Shown: positions 28,419 to 37,962 of the stretch, in pieces
Numbering within the stretch: position 1 is the first letter of the stretch
How the letters are laid out: the number at the start of each line of letters is the position of its first letter
Origin: Chryseobacterium sp.
GTDB lineage: Bacteria; Bacteroidota; Bacteroidia; Flavobacteriales; Weeksellaceae
Reading direction: 5' to 3'
Assembly (NCBI RefSeq): GCF_029240215.1
Contig: NZ_JARBTK010000007.1
Coordinates: forward strand, 186,001-250,000
Length of the DNA stretch: 64,000 nt
The notes under the pieces: generated by a model
The model's input: only the letters and a program-made list of their open reading frames with translations
Told to the model about the DNA's origin: nothing
Database searches by the model: none
Translations under genes and position numbers: made by a program

Positions 28419-28700
28419 ATGAAAAGAATTGATACTAAAGAGCATCAGGATCTGATAAATGTTTTTGAACGTTACAAACAATTTTACGACCTGTATGGAA
28501 ATATTACAGTTACAGAAGATGATGATAAAATTTTAAGACAAAGAATTACTGAACTTCAGGGAACTTATGATTATTACCAGGTTTTGCTATTTGAGCTTAG
28601 TAAATGTCTGCGAGATTATCAGTCTACCATTTCTTTTCTCAAAACAAAAATGTATTCACCAGTCAGAAAGATGAAGACAATAGATAAAAAGAATAGATAG
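28419..28700 (+). CDS. Small helical protein of unknown function
   Basis: 93 residues, no signal peptide, charged and probably mostly alpha-helical (KEHQDLINVFERYKQFYDLYG, then RQRITELQGTYDYYQ, then a basic tail). It begins 23 bases after the peptidase stop. No family recognised. The length and codon use look genuine, but I have no second line of evidence. Confidence 0.5.
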   Translation: MKRIDTKEHQDLINVFERYKQFYDLYGNITVTEDDDKILRQRITELQGTYDYYQVLLFELSKCLRDYQSTISFLKTKMYSPVRKMKTIDKKNR

Positions 28701-28983
28701 TTTTTTATCCACCTCATCTTCCAAATGACAGTTATCTGATTCCTCAGAAAGAATTTCAGACTATATAGTTTTCGGATAATTTTTAGAAATTAAAAAGATT
28801 GACTTTCAGTTTAGTATAAAGGAAGAAGATTCCAATGTTTCCAAATGCTATTAACAGAGTCTACTCAAATTCTCAATTGAATCGGCTTCAATTATCTAAA
28901 TTTAATATAGCATTAATCTATAATCATGCACGTTTAAGTAGCTTTGCAAAAATGAGTTTAAAGCTCGTCAAGAAGTAATTCAA

Positions 28984-29478
28984 ATGGACAGTTTCAAAAA
29001 AATATATTCTGAATATAAGCATAAGGTATATTTTTTCGTGGCTAAATATGTTTCTGACGAAGAAGATATCGAAGAGCTGGTTCAGGATATTTTTATGCAC
29101 GTCTGGAAATACTGTTCCGAAACCGATTCCCTATCTCAAACCGAGGCGATTATCTTTAAATCTGCCAAACAGGAAATCTCCAATTTTTATCGTAAAAAGA
29201 AAATGATCTATGTTTCTTTGGAAAATTCTCAACAAATAAGTCCCGAAGAAAACTCTGATATCGAAAAGAAACTCCTTCAGGAAGATCAGTTGCAAAAAAT
29301 TGAAAAACTGCTCGAGCAGGTTCCCGAAAGAAGCCGTGAGTTTTTCATCAAAAATAAACTCCAGAATCTCAGCCTTTTTACCATCGCTAAGGAAAACCAT
29401 ATATCCAAAACAGCAGTTGAAAAGCATGTGAATAAGGTTTTGAAGTTTTTGAGGACGAATTTGAATTTTTTTGTCTAA
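28984..29478 (+). CDS. ECF RNA polymerase sigma factor
   Basis: 164 residues. Region 2 at the N-terminus: YSEYKHKVYFFVAKYVSDEE followed by EELVQDIFMHVWKY. Region 4 at the C-terminus: LEQVPERSREFFIKNKLQN and the helix-turn-helix FTIAKENHISKTAVEKHVNK. It is followed, after a 331-base gap, by a FecR anti-sigma gene and a SusC/SusD pair in the same direction, the classical Bacteroidota layout. It should transcribe that SusCD operon when the SusC STN domain signals substrate. Confidence 0.93.
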   Translation: MDSFKKIYSEYKHKVYFFVAKYVSDEEDIEELVQDIFMHVWKYCSETDSLSQTEAIIFKSAKQEISNFYRKKKMIYVSLENSQQISPEENSDIEKKLLQEDQLQKIEKLLEQVPERSREFFIKNKLQNLSLFTIAKENHISKTAVEKHVNKVLKFLRTNLNFFV

Positions 29479-29809
29479 AAGATAATTTCAATATTTACCC
29501 AACTCTCCTACGAAAATGTTATTACACTGTAGTTTTTAATCTTTATCAAAATTTAGATAAAGTTATTTTATAACAAATTTTAGTGTTGTTGACAATCCGC
29601 AATGTTTTTTGCATTTTAATTTTCAATAGTCTTATTGGTAGTTAGCAAAGAATATGAGTCTCTTTCTTAGTTCACCGTTTACATATCGATTTCCTTCATT
29701 GTAAATATTTCCCCATGAATCCAATATGAACAAATCATTAAATAAAGAAAATAAAGGTTGACGATTTTATCTTTCTGACGTATTCACTAATAAAGAACAA
29801 AGAATACCT
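29479..29809. other. Intergenic gap between sigma and anti-sigma genes
   Basis: 331 AT-rich bases with no recognised gene or clear hairpin terminator. Such gaps often hold the promoter used by the cognate ECF sigma factor; I could not identify one with confidence. Confidence 0.4.
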
Positions 29810-30619
29810 ATGGATTTTGAAAATCAGTGGAAATCGGTATCGGAAGAAAACCGCAAAATAAAAGATGCTTCGGATCAAAGAATTTGGAACGGACTTGAAA
29901 GGAAAATACAATTTAGAAGAAACAGTAGAAAATTCTTAGCCATTGCAGCGGTGCTTTTGCCACTTTTTACCTTGATGGGTTTGTATTTTATGGAGAATGG
30001 AAAATCGTCTTCAGCTCAGAAAGAATTAGTATATAAAACTTCAGAAGTGAAAAAAGAATTCGTTTTATCAGACGGAAGTAAAATTATCTTGGAACCTCAA
30101 AGTGAGTTGACGCTTGCCAAAGATTTCGGATCAAAAACCAGAACTGTTTCTTTTACAGGAAAAGCATTTTTTAATGTTGCTAAAAATAAAAATTTACCAT
30201 TTATAGTAAATGCCAAGGGATTTAAAGTTCAGGTTTTGGGAACCCAGTTTACTTTAGATCAAAAACAAAGCAATAAAGTTTATTTGAAGGAAGGAAAAGT
30301 AAAAGTAGATTACAGAGGCCATTCAACATTTCTTTTGCCTAAAGAAACATGGTTCGCAGACAAAAACGGAATTGAAAAGCATTTTTACGATCACGAGGTT
30401 GAAAGAAAGTTTGACTTCAATGACATGAAATTCAATGCTGCCGTTTCAAAACTGGAAGAAACCTATAATATTTCAATCGAATATCCGAAAGAATATAAAA
30501 ACAATATCATTGATGGGGATATCACAGGAAATCTTGAAAAAGTACTGCAGACCATCAGCTTTCCTTTTAATCTCAATGTTGACAAAAAATCACAGGATCA
30601 TATTATTCTAAAAAAATAA
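29810..30619 (+). CDS. FecR-family anti-sigma factor
   Basis: 269 residues: cytoplasmic N-terminus (1-43), transmembrane helix about 44-61 (FLAIAAVLLPLFTLMGLYF), FecR domain about 75-185 (KEFVLSDGSKIILEPQSEL, then FKVQVLGTQFTLDQ) and a DUF4974-type C-terminal domain about 202-269 (FDFNDMKFNAAVSKLEETY). It should bind the ECF sigma factor encoded upstream and be signalled by the STN domain of the SusC protein encoded 71 bases downstream. Confidence 0.93.
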   Translation: MDFENQWKSVSEENRKIKDASDQRIWNGLERKIQFRRNSRKFLAIAAVLLPLFTLMGLYFMENGKSSSAQKELVYKTSEVKKEFVLSDGSKIILEPQSELTLAKDFGSKTRTVSFTGKAFFNVAKNKNLPFIVNAKGFKVQVLGTQFTLDQKQSNKVYLKEGKVKVDYRGHSTFLLPKETWFADKNGIEKHFYDHEVERKFDFNDMKFNAAVSKLEETYNISIEYPKEYKNNIIDGDITGNLEKVLQTISFPFNLNVDKKSQDHIILKK

Positions 30620-30648
30620 TGCAGCGGTAATGGGGGTTACCGATGCAT
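30619..30648. other. Stem-loop between anti-sigma and SusC genes
   Basis: ATGCAGCGGTAA / TTACCGATGCAT, 12 bp with one mismatch and a 6-base loop TGGGGG. It overlaps the FecR stop codon and has no T-run, so it is more likely an mRNA processing or stability structure that sets the ratio of regulator to transporter than a terminator. Confidence 0.55.
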
Positions 30649-30690
30649 TGAATATAAATCAGTCAAATAACAACTAATTTCAGCAAAGCT

Positions 30691-33600
30691 ATGAAAAAAA
30701 CAACAATTAGCATGATGTTGTTAGGGCTTTTGTGTGCATCACAATTTTCCTATGCAACTGCTAACAAGTGTTTTCAACAATCCGTCAATCAGCGGAAAAT
30801 TCCATTAAACAAAGTTTTTGAGAAACTGTCAAAAGCTCATGGAGTCAAATTCTTTTATTCTGTTTCAGATTTAAAAAACATCGAGGTTGATGAATTTCGG
30901 ATTAATTATCAATCTTTATCAGAATCTTTAGATTATCTGAAGAAAAATGTAGGTCTTGATTTTAATGTAGATCAAAACACAGTGACCGTGCGTCTCAATA
31001 CCAGGGCGATAGCCAAACAGCAAAAAGTCAATGCAGTTCAAACTGATGATTTTGTCAATTTCGTTAGAGACACTGCAAAATCTAGAGAAAAAACAATCGA
31101 TGAAGTTGTTTTGGTGGGGTACGGAAAGCAGAGCAAGAAAAACAATTCGGGTTCTATTTCTTCAATCGATGAGAAACAGATGAAAGGTATTGCTTCCAGT
31201 AACTTTGGAGATATCATCGCAGGAAAAGCAACAGGAGTGCAGATTACACAGGCCAACGCCAATCCGGGAGGGTCACCATCCATCAGAGTAAGAGGAATCG
31301 GAACTTTAACAGCGGGCTCAAATCCTTTGATCGTTGTAGACGGACTTCCTTTAACGGAAGGCTCAAATTTAAATGCCATCGATCCTAATTCTATTGCTAA
31401 AATTGACATTCTTAAAGATGCCGCTTCTGCCGCAATCTATGGTTCGAGAGGTGCAAACGGAGTCATCATTATCGAAACCAAGCAGGGGAAGAAAGGAAAA
31501 ATGAACGTCTCTTTTGACACCTATTACGGAATGCAGATGCGGAGTGATAACGTAAAGCTGGTGAATGCTTATGATATGGCAATTTTCCTGAAAGAAGCAA
31601 GAGACAATAATTATCTGTCTAAAGGCAGTAACAGAAGTATTTTTGATGACAATGCAATAAGAATAAGCAAAGGAGCTTCTTTAAGAGAATTAATTCCTGA
31701 TTATCTTAAACCTTATTTAGCTAAACAACCGGGCCTGACCGATACCGACTGGCTCAATACCGTTATGAAACCTGCACCCATAAGTCAGACTTCACTGAAT
31801 ATTACGGGAGGAAGCGATAAAAGTAAATATGCCTTCACGACAAGTTATTTTAATCAGAAAGGTTTGGTGGTCGGAACTGATTATGGAAAATTTTCAACAA
31901 GCATCAATTTGTCAACTGATCTTACAGACCGTTGGAAAGTCGGCGTAACCATGACCCCTTCTTATGCAACAGGTACAATCAATGCGTCAGAAAACTCCCG
32001 AAGCTATAATCCGCTGCAAATGGCAACAGCCATGTATCCATTCTTCAAAGTATATAATGATGACGGAAGTTTAGCTGTTTCTCAACAAATCTTAGGCAAT
32101 ACTGCAACAGACGGAGCTTTGGTAGAAAACCCGGTTGCGGTGCAGGAAATGACAAACAGAAAATATACTTTGTTCAAAACATTCGGTAATATTTTTACAG
32201 AATTAGAATTATTGAAAGGTCTTAAATACAGATTGTCTGTAGGTGGAGATTATTCCAATTACGAATACAACTTTTTTGATCCTTCTACAGTTGGAGCCTA
32301 CAGAGCTGCGGCACCGGATGTAACTTTTGCCAACAGAACAGAATATATCAGGAAAAATTATTTGATAGAAAACGTAATTTCGTTTGATAGAAAATGGGGT
32401 TCTCACAGAGTCGATGCAATTGGAGGACAGTCTTTCCAGCAGGAAGACAACACTCAGCTTTTAACCGAAGCAACTTCTTTTCCGGATAACAGTATCCGAA
32501 ATATTGCAGGCGGAACAGCTTTTAAAAATACATTAACGCAGTACAAGTGGAGATTGCTTTCTTATTTTACGAGAATCAATTATACGTTTGACGATAAGTA
32601 TAATCTAATGGCTTCCTACCGTAGAGACGGTTCTTCACGTTTCGGTAAAAACTCTAAATGGGGAGATTTTTATGCATTTTCTGCCGGTTGGACAGTAAGT
32701 AATGAAAACTTTTTCCCTGAAAACAATATCATTACCGACTTAAAACTAAGATACAGTTTAGGAAGCAACGGAAACAATCAGATCCCAAATTTCGGTGCTC
32801 TTTCGCTGATGAATCCCGATAATTATACTTTTGGAAATACTTTAGCACCAGGTTATACGACGGCGACGGCTCCAAACCCGAATATTTCCTGGGAGAAATC
32901 AAAATCCAATAACTTCGGGATTGATTTTTCATTATTTAAAAATGTCTTAAATATTTCTGCAGATTATTATATTTTAAACCGGGACGGTTTACTACTGGAT
33001 GTTCCCGTTCCGCAGCAATCGGGTTTCAGTACTTCTCTTCAGAATATCGGAAAGATCAAAAATTCAGGTTTTGAATTACAGATTGCATCAAAAACTTTTA
33101 ACATCGCACAAGATTTTACGTATTCAGGAAGTTTAAATTTTTCGACCAATAAAAATGAAGTCTTGGCTTTGGCGAATGGTCAGAATCAGATTATCACCGG
33201 GGAAAACAATTTTTCTGTCACAAAAGTGGGCGGTTCTATCGGAGAAATGTATGGCTACAACATTATCGGGATTTACAAAAATCAGGCAGAGATTAATAAT
33301 TCAGCTCACATCACCGGAACAATGGTGGGAGACTACATCATGGAAGATCTGAATAATGACGGAAAAATTGATGTGAATGATAAAAGAAGTTTCGGTAGTG
33401 GAGTTCCAAAATATATCATCGGGTTTAATAACAATTTCAGGTACGGGCTTTTTGAACTAAGTTTCACTTTGTACAGCGAAATTGGAAAGAAAATATATAA
33501 TGCAGATGCCGTAACGACTCTAGAATCTGGTGAAGGATTCGGAATGGCATCACAATACTACTTTGACAACAGGTACAATGCGGTAAGCAATCCGGATGGT

Positions 33601-33915
33601 TTTTTCGGAATGCCCAATATGAATTTTTCAAACAACAGAAAAGAAGCCAGAACTTCTAATCTCTTTTTCAAAGACGCAGATTATATTAGATTAAGATCGC
33701 TTCGTCTGGCATTCAACCTACCTCAATCAATACTTAAAAATATCGGTATAGAAAACGCACAGATATATATGGTCGGAAACAATATTTTCACACTTTCAAA
33801 ATATAAAGGGATGAATATAGACGCAACTTCTGACAATGTTCTTACCCAAGGTTTTGATCAGGCATATTATCCGGTAGCCAAAATTTATTCTATGGGTTTT
33901 AATCTTAAATTTTAA
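30691..33915 (+). CDS. SusC-type TonB-dependent transporter with STN domain
   Basis: 1074 residues. Signal peptide about 1-24; STN domain about 38-112 (IPLNKVFEKLSKAHGVKFFYS) for signalling to FecR; then, unusually, no carboxypeptidase-D-like domain: a short linker leads straight to the TonB-box-like DEVVLVGYGKQ (about 136-146) and the plug (about 150-265, with IRVRGIGTL and LIVVDGLPL). Barrel up to the terminal MGFNLKF. The SusD gene starts three bases after its stop. Substrate is unknown; the linked phosphodiesterase hints at glycerophosphodiester-containing ligands. Confidence 0.95.
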   Translation: MKKTTISMMLLGLLCASQFSYATANKCFQQSVNQRKIPLNKVFEKLSKAHGVKFFYSVSDLKNIEVDEFRINYQSLSESLDYLKKNVGLDFNVDQNTVTVRLNTRAIAKQQKVNAVQTDDFVNFVRDTAKSREKTIDEVVLVGYGKQSKKNNSGSISSIDEKQMKGIASSNFGDIIAGKATGVQITQANANPGGSPSIRVRGIGTLTAGSNPLIVVDGLPLTEGSNLNAIDPNSIAKIDILKDAASAAIYGSRGANGVIIIETKQGKKGKMNVSFDTYYGMQMRSDNVKLVNAYDMAIFLKEARDNNYLSKGSNRSIFDDNAIRISKGASLRELIPDYLKPYLAKQPGLTDTDWLNTVMKPAPISQTSLNITGGSDKSKYAFTTSYFNQKGLVVGTDYGKFSTSINLSTDLTDRWKVGVTMTPSYATGTINASENSRSYNPLQMATAMYPFFKVYNDDGSLAVSQQILGNTATDGALVENPVAVQEMTNRKYTLFKTFGNIFTELELLKGLKYRLSVGGDYSNYEYNFFDPSTVGAYRAAAPDVTFANRTEYIRKNYLIENVISFDRKWGSHRVDAIGGQSFQQEDNTQLLTEATSFPDNSIRNIAGGTAFKNTLTQYKWRLLSYFTRINYTFDDKYNLMASYRRDGSSRFGKNSKWGDFYAFSAGWTVSNENFFPENNIITDLKLRYSLGSNGNNQIPNFGALSLMNPDNYTFGNTLAPGYTTATAPNPNISWEKSKSNNFGIDFSLFKNVLNISADYYILNRDGLLLDVPVPQQSGFSTSLQNIGKIKNSGFELQIASKTFNIAQDFTYSGSLNFSTNKNEVLALANGQNQIITGENNFSVTKVGGSIGEMYGYNIIGIYKNQAEINNSAHITGTMVGDYIMEDLNNDGKIDVNDKRSFGSGVPKYIIGFNNNFRYGLFELSFTLYSEIGKKIYNADAVTTLESGEGFGMASQYYFDNRYNAVSNPDGFFGMPNMNFSNNRKEARTSNLFFKDADYIRLRSLRLAFNLPQSILKNIGIENAQIYMVGNNIFTLSKYKGMNIDATSDNVLTQGFDQAYYPVAKIYSMGFNLKF

Positions 33916-33918
33916 ATC

Positions 33919-35322
33919 ATGAAAAAAATATTCATCACAATATTCAGTCTTTCAATCATGACTTCATGCTCATCAGATCTTCTGGATGTGAATCCTGAAG
34001 CACAGAAAGTTTCATCTCAATTCTATACAACTTCTGCGGAAATCGAACAGGGTGTGGTTTCGGTCTATAGCTCGCTTCAATATACAGGACAATATCAGTT
34101 GGGAATGCCGGCATTAGGAGAATTACCTTCTGACAATACCTACGATGAGGTTCCTGCCAATGATGCCTTTACGTATGGCGAGCTTGATTTCTTTACCATC
34201 CAACCAAACAACAGCTTAATTGCCAGTGCCTGGAAAGACAACTATATCGGAATTCAGCAAGCGAATATTATTTTGGCAAGAATTGGTAAAATTCCGGATA
34301 TGACGGATGCATTAAAATCTTCGAGAACTGGAGAAATGAAATTTCTGAGAGCATTAATGTATTTTAATTTAGTGAGAATTTTCGGTGATGTTCCGTTAGT
34401 TTTAAAAGAAACTACTAATGTGAATGATTATTTCGGTCAGCCAAGAACGCCTGTTGCTGAAGTATATGCTGCAGTTGAAGCTGACTTAAAAGCAGCCATC
34501 AATCTGTTGCCATCAACTGCCACACAGAAAGGAAGAGCAACCAAAGGTGCTGCACTTGGAATTTTAGGAAAAGTGCTGTTAACACAGAAAAAATATACAG
34601 AATCATTGAGTTATTTAAATCAAGTTGAATCTTTGGGTTATCAATTATTAACTGATGTTACCAAAATTTTTGATGTTGCCAATGAAAACAATTCCGAAAT
34701 TATTTTTGATGTGCAGTTTGCCTCAGGATTAAACGGTAATTCGGAAGGAAGTACGGCATTCCAGATGTTCAGTCCATCAGGATCGGTTTCCGGAGCAAAA
34801 GGTCACAATCTTCCTACGAAGGAGGTTTACAATCTTTATTCTACCGGCGATACACGACGTTCTGCATATATCGGTCTCACTTCAAACGGAATTCCATTCA
34901 GTAAAAAATTGGTAAAAACCTCAAATACGATCGCCGATGGCGGAAGTAATTTTGTAGTGCTGAGATTGGCAGATGTTTTTCTGATGATGGCAGAATCGTA
35001 TGCCGAACAGAATGATTTTGTCAATGCTAATATTTATTTAAATAAGATTAAAACCAGAGCCGGAATTTCTGCTGTAAATTTTTCAAATAAAGACCTCCTT
35101 TTGAATGAAATAGGTAAAGAAAGAAGACTTGAATTTGTTGGAGAAGGTCATCGTTGGTTTGATCTTATCAGAACAGGTATGGCTATTTCGGTGATGACAA
35201 GCTATTTCACCAATAATCCCGGATACAGTACTGCTCAGATCAATAATCATCATTTGCTGATGCCTGTTCCGCAAGGGCAAATCAATACAGATCCTGCGAT
35301 TAAACAAAATCCGGGCTATTAA
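33919..35322 (+). CDS. SusD/RagB-type surface lipoprotein
   Basis: 467 residues, lipobox MTSC (Cys17) followed by SSDLLDVNPEAQ, a typical SusD start. TPR-like helical core with AWKDNYIGIQQANIILARIG and GEMKFLRALMYFNLVRIFGD; late family blocks VLRLADVFLMMAESYAEQ, ERRLEFVGEGHRWFDLIRTG and LLMPVPQGQI. Partner of the preceding SusC. It is about 100 residues shorter than the fructan-locus SusD, within the normal range. Confidence 0.95.
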   Translation: MKKIFITIFSLSIMTSCSSDLLDVNPEAQKVSSQFYTTSAEIEQGVVSVYSSLQYTGQYQLGMPALGELPSDNTYDEVPANDAFTYGELDFFTIQPNNSLIASAWKDNYIGIQQANIILARIGKIPDMTDALKSSRTGEMKFLRALMYFNLVRIFGDVPLVLKETTNVNDYFGQPRTPVAEVYAAVEADLKAAINLLPSTATQKGRATKGAALGILGKVLLTQKKYTESLSYLNQVESLGYQLLTDVTKIFDVANENNSEIIFDVQFASGLNGNSEGSTAFQMFSPSGSVSGAKGHNLPTKEVYNLYSTGDTRRSAYIGLTSNGIPFSKKLVKTSNTIADGGSNFVVLRLADVFLMMAESYAEQNDFVNANIYLNKIKTRAGISAVNFSNKDLLLNEIGKERRLEFVGEGHRWFDLIRTGMAISVMTSYFTNNPGYSTAQINNHHLLMPVPQGQINTDPAIKQNPGY

Positions 35323-35340
35323 AAATATCATTTGAAAACA

Positions 35341-35398
35341 TCTCATCCCGACCCCTTTCAGAATTAAATTTTTTTACACTTACTTTCTCGGGGTGAGA
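35341..35398. other. Wide stem-loop between SusD and phosphodiesterase genes
   Basis: TCTCATCCCGA (35341-35351) pairs with TCGGGGTGAGA (35388-35398), 11 bp with one wobble, enclosing 36 bases with a T-run. It could be an mRNA stability element between the two cistrons. Confidence 0.4.
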
Positions 35399-35435
35399 CT
35401 TTCAAAATCAATCAATACTTTAAAATTTAAAAAAT

Positions 35436-36308
35436 ATGTTCAAATTAACGATCCTATTGTTCTTTGTGGCTTCATTGCTTCTGACAGCACAGAAAAATGA
35501 AGTGTCATTGTCTAAATTCCCTGATGATAAAGTAATGGTAGTTGCTCATCGTGGTGACTGGAGAGAGGCTCCTGAAAATTCTGTCTGGGCAGTTAAAAAA
35601 GCTATTGAAAAAGGAGTAGATATGGCAGAAATAGATCTTGCTATGACCAAAGACAGTATCTTGATTTTAATGCACGACAATACTATTGACAGAACGACTA
35701 CCGGAAGAGGAAAACCATCAGACTTTACTCTGGAAGAAATTAAAAAACTCAATCTAAGAGACGGTTTAGGAGTAGAAACACAAATGAAAGTTCCGACTTT
35801 GGAAGAAATTCTGGTTCTTAGTGACGGAAAAATCCTTCTGAATCTGGACAAAGGTTTTGACTATATCAAACAGGTTTATCCCCTGATAAAAAAGCGAAAT
35901 ATGCTTGATCAAATTTTGTTTAAAGGTCATGAATCCTATACTGAGTTCAACAGAAAATACGGAGACATTAAAAAAGATATTCATTATATGCCGATCATAA
36001 AATTGGGGGACGAAAAAGATCTTAAGAATATCTCAGAATATCTTAAAAATTATAAGGTTTACGGTTTTGAATTTACCATCGGATCTACAGAAAATAATTT
36101 GATTGATTTTAAAAAATTAAAAGAGAAGAAGGTCAAAATTTGGGTAAACTCACTGTGGCCTCATCACAATGCAGGAAATAATGATGACAAAGTTTTAGAC
36201 AACCCGAATGTTTATGATTGGTATTTGCAGAAGGGTGTCAATATTATTCAGACAGATCGCCCCATGGAGTTGATTAAATATTTGAAATCAAAAAATCTAT
36301 ACTTATAA
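35436..36308 (+). CDS. Glycerophosphodiester phosphodiesterase family protein
   Basis: 290 residues with a signal peptide (1-18, ending LLTAQ), so periplasmic or secreted. TIM-barrel GDPD signature: AHRGDWREAPENS with His38 and Arg39, AEIDLAMTKD with metal ligands Glu65 and Asp67, and LMHDNTIDRTTTG with His80. The family hydrolyses glycerophosphodiesters to glycerol 3-phosphate and an alcohol. Coupled to a sigma-regulated SusCD pair, it may process an imported phosphodiester such as a deacylated phospholipid head group or a teichoic-acid fragment. The enzyme class is clear; the substrate is an inference. Confidence 0.9.
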   Translation: MFKLTILLFFVASLLLTAQKNEVSLSKFPDDKVMVVAHRGDWREAPENSVWAVKKAIEKGVDMAEIDLAMTKDSILILMHDNTIDRTTTGRGKPSDFTLEEIKKLNLRDGLGVETQMKVPTLEEILVLSDGKILLNLDKGFDYIKQVYPLIKKRNMLDQILFKGHESYTEFNRKYGDIKKDIHYMPIIKLGDEKDLKNISEYLKNYKVYGFEFTIGSTENNLIDFKKLKEKKVKIWVNSLWPHHNAGNNDDKVLDNPNVYDWYLQKGVNIIQTDRPMELIKYLKSKNLYL

Positions 36309-36442
36309 GTTTGGGAAATATGTGATGTCTTTAAATTGAGGTGATAATATATTTGAATGTACCAACTATAAAGAAAAACCGAAATTACGGGTATGTAATT
36401 AAGTTTAATCATTTAAATATATTGTCGCCATTTTTTAAATTT

Positions 36443-36479
36443 AAAAAAATTGACTTGCCAATAGAATCTGACAAGTCAA
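36443..36479 (-). terminator. Intrinsic terminator of the DUF3570/ApbE operon
   Basis: Stem TTGACTTG/CAAGTCAA (36450-36457 and 36472-36479). Read on the minus strand it is followed by a run of seven T (36443-36449), 13 bases after the stop of the last gene. Confidence 0.8.
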
Positions 36480-36491
36480 AATTAATCTGAT

Positions 36492-37661
36492 TTATTTAAA
36501 TCTTAAATTTAGCGAAATGATATCAGACTTCATACCCACAGATTTGGTGTAATGCCCGTATCGGATTTCCAGCATATTGAGACGTTCGACGCCAAATAAT
36601 CCATTCTTCGGACTGATGCGGATTCCTGCTCCGTAAAAATGGCTGTCGAATTTCGATAGGTCGTAATTACTGGTGTAAAAATCATCAAAAGCAGTGTGTT
36701 GCTGGTAAGGCGCAAAATATTTAGCCGCAGTCTGAGAATAGTATCTGTAAAAAGGACTCACCGAAAGAAATGGAGAGATTTTGACAGGTGTTTCTAAACT
36801 GAACGTATTGGATTTTAAGCCCCAATCATCAGTATAATAGCGGTAATAAGCTCTTACAATAAATTTGTCCCCTAAAAAATAATTGGCGCGCACTCCCAAA
36901 GGAATTTTAAACCTTTTATCCGGTAAAGCTTCCTGATGAACAGAATTGTCGGTAAAATAAACACGATGGAAAGGTAAACTCAAATACCCTGTCTGTTGAA
37001 TACCGTCTGCCAAAAACTCAACCTGAAAATTCTGATTGATAATTTGTGAATAGGAGAGAGATAAGGCAAAAGTATTTCTGCCGCTTGTTCCGTTATTGTC
37101 TCCGGTTCGCAGTTCTATTGGAGCAATCAGTTTTACCTGATCTAAATAAGCTTGGAATTTTGCTGTAAATTCTCCCATTTTGTCAGGCGTTTTTTTCGCA
37201 AAGCCAATATTGGCACCATAAGACTGGTAATCATATTCTGAAGAAAACGAAACACCGGCCATTAAAGTAGTTCCTTTATTTTCGTTTTCACGGCTCCAGT
37301 TCAATGTTGGATAAATCCTGTTATCTGAACGAGATGCTGATGAATTGGCTTTCAGATCGATCATATCGGAAGAGGCAGAAGTGTAGTGATCGATTCCTAC
37401 ACTAAAATCAAATTTGTTTTTTCTTAGTTTTTTATCGTATTTCACCATTGTTACATCTATGGTATTGGAAATGTCTGTTAATTTCTCAGTTCCAACTCCG
37501 CCTGTTACCGCCGAATTGTTCCCGTCCTGTTTGTAATAGCTTGATACAAGATTAATCTCATCCAGACTTAGCTTTTTAGAAGGCTCACTATTCGTATTTT
37601 CCTGTGCCTGAACATTGAAGAATCCAAAAAGAGTGATAATGCTAATAATTACTTTTTTCAT
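36492..37661 (-). CDS. DUF3570-like outer-membrane protein
   Basis: 389 residues with a signal peptide (1-19, ending VQAQ). The mature protein shows alternating aromatic/hydrophobic strands (FSVGIDHYTS, TTLMAGVSFSSEYDYQSYG, FIVRAYYRYYTDDWG) and ends in ISLNLRFK, like an outer-membrane beta-barrel. Its neighbours (a small GCGCN lipoprotein, ApbE, a thioredoxin-like protein) make it the DUF3570 family as I know it; this set of genes recurs in Bacteroidota and Proteobacteria. Function has not been established to my knowledge. Last gene of a four-gene minus-strand operon. Confidence 0.8.
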   Translation of the reverse strand: MKKVIISIITLFGFFNVQAQENTNSEPSKKLSLDEINLVSSYYKQDGNNSAVTGGVGTEKLTDISNTIDVTMVKYDKKLRKNKFDFSVGIDHYTSASSDMIDLKANSSASRSDNRIYPTLNWSRENENKGTTLMAGVSFSSEYDYQSYGANIGFAKKTPDKMGEFTAKFQAYLDQVKLIAPIELRTGDNNGTSGRNTFALSLSYSQIINQNFQVEFLADGIQQTGYLSLPFHRVYFTDNSVHQEALPDKRFKIPLGVRANYFLGDKFIVRAYYRYYTDDWGLKSNTFSLETPVKISPFLSVSPFYRYYSQTAAKYFAPYQQHTAFDDFYTSNYDLSKFDSHFYGAGIRISPKNGLFGVERLNMLEIRYGHYTKSVGMKSDIISLNLRFK

Positions 37662-37691
37662 TTTAATTTCAAGTTTTTAGTAATTATTAAT

Positions 37692-37919
37692 CTAATTGCA
37701 TCCGCAACCTCCGCCAACTTTTCCTGCATTGGCTCCCGAGGAACCTTCTCTATAAGACTGAAAGTTCAGCTCGGTTTTTTCTATAGTTCTGTTCCCAAGA
37801 ACCATTTCAGCATCGTTTAATTTGTTTTTTTCGTATTCTTTTACGGTTGTACAGGATTGTACAGAAGCGATGGTTACTAAAAAGCAAATTGCTGTGGTTA
37901 TTTTTATGAAATTTTTCAT
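37692..37919 (-). CDS. DUF4266-like small lipoprotein ending in GCGCN
   Basis: 75 residues. Lipobox VQSC (Cys23), so the mature protein is only about 52 residues. It carries ALKH-free, mostly polar sequence with NRTIEKTELNFQSYREGSSG and then a Gly-rich tail GKVGGGCGCN with Cys72 and Cys74 next to the C-terminus. The C-X-C end is the hallmark of this family as I recall it. It could hold a metal, form a disulfide handled by the thioredoxin-like neighbour, or be the site of a modification. The segment REGSSGAN only loosely resembles an ApbE flavinylation site and lacks the acceptor Thr/Ser at the last position. Confidence 0.8.
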   Translation of the reverse strand: MKNFIKITTAICFLVTIASVQSCTTVKEYEKNKLNDAEMVLGNRTIEKTELNFQSYREGSSGANAGKVGGGCGCN

Positions 37920-37962
37920 TTGAATTAAATTTGTTTTTAAAATTTAAAATCCAATCATGGAT

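Noticed and set aside
37692..37919. Small GCGCN lipoprotein as flavinylated substrate of ApbE
   Set aside because: REGSSGAN lacks the Asp and the final acceptor Thr/Ser of the known flavinylation motif.
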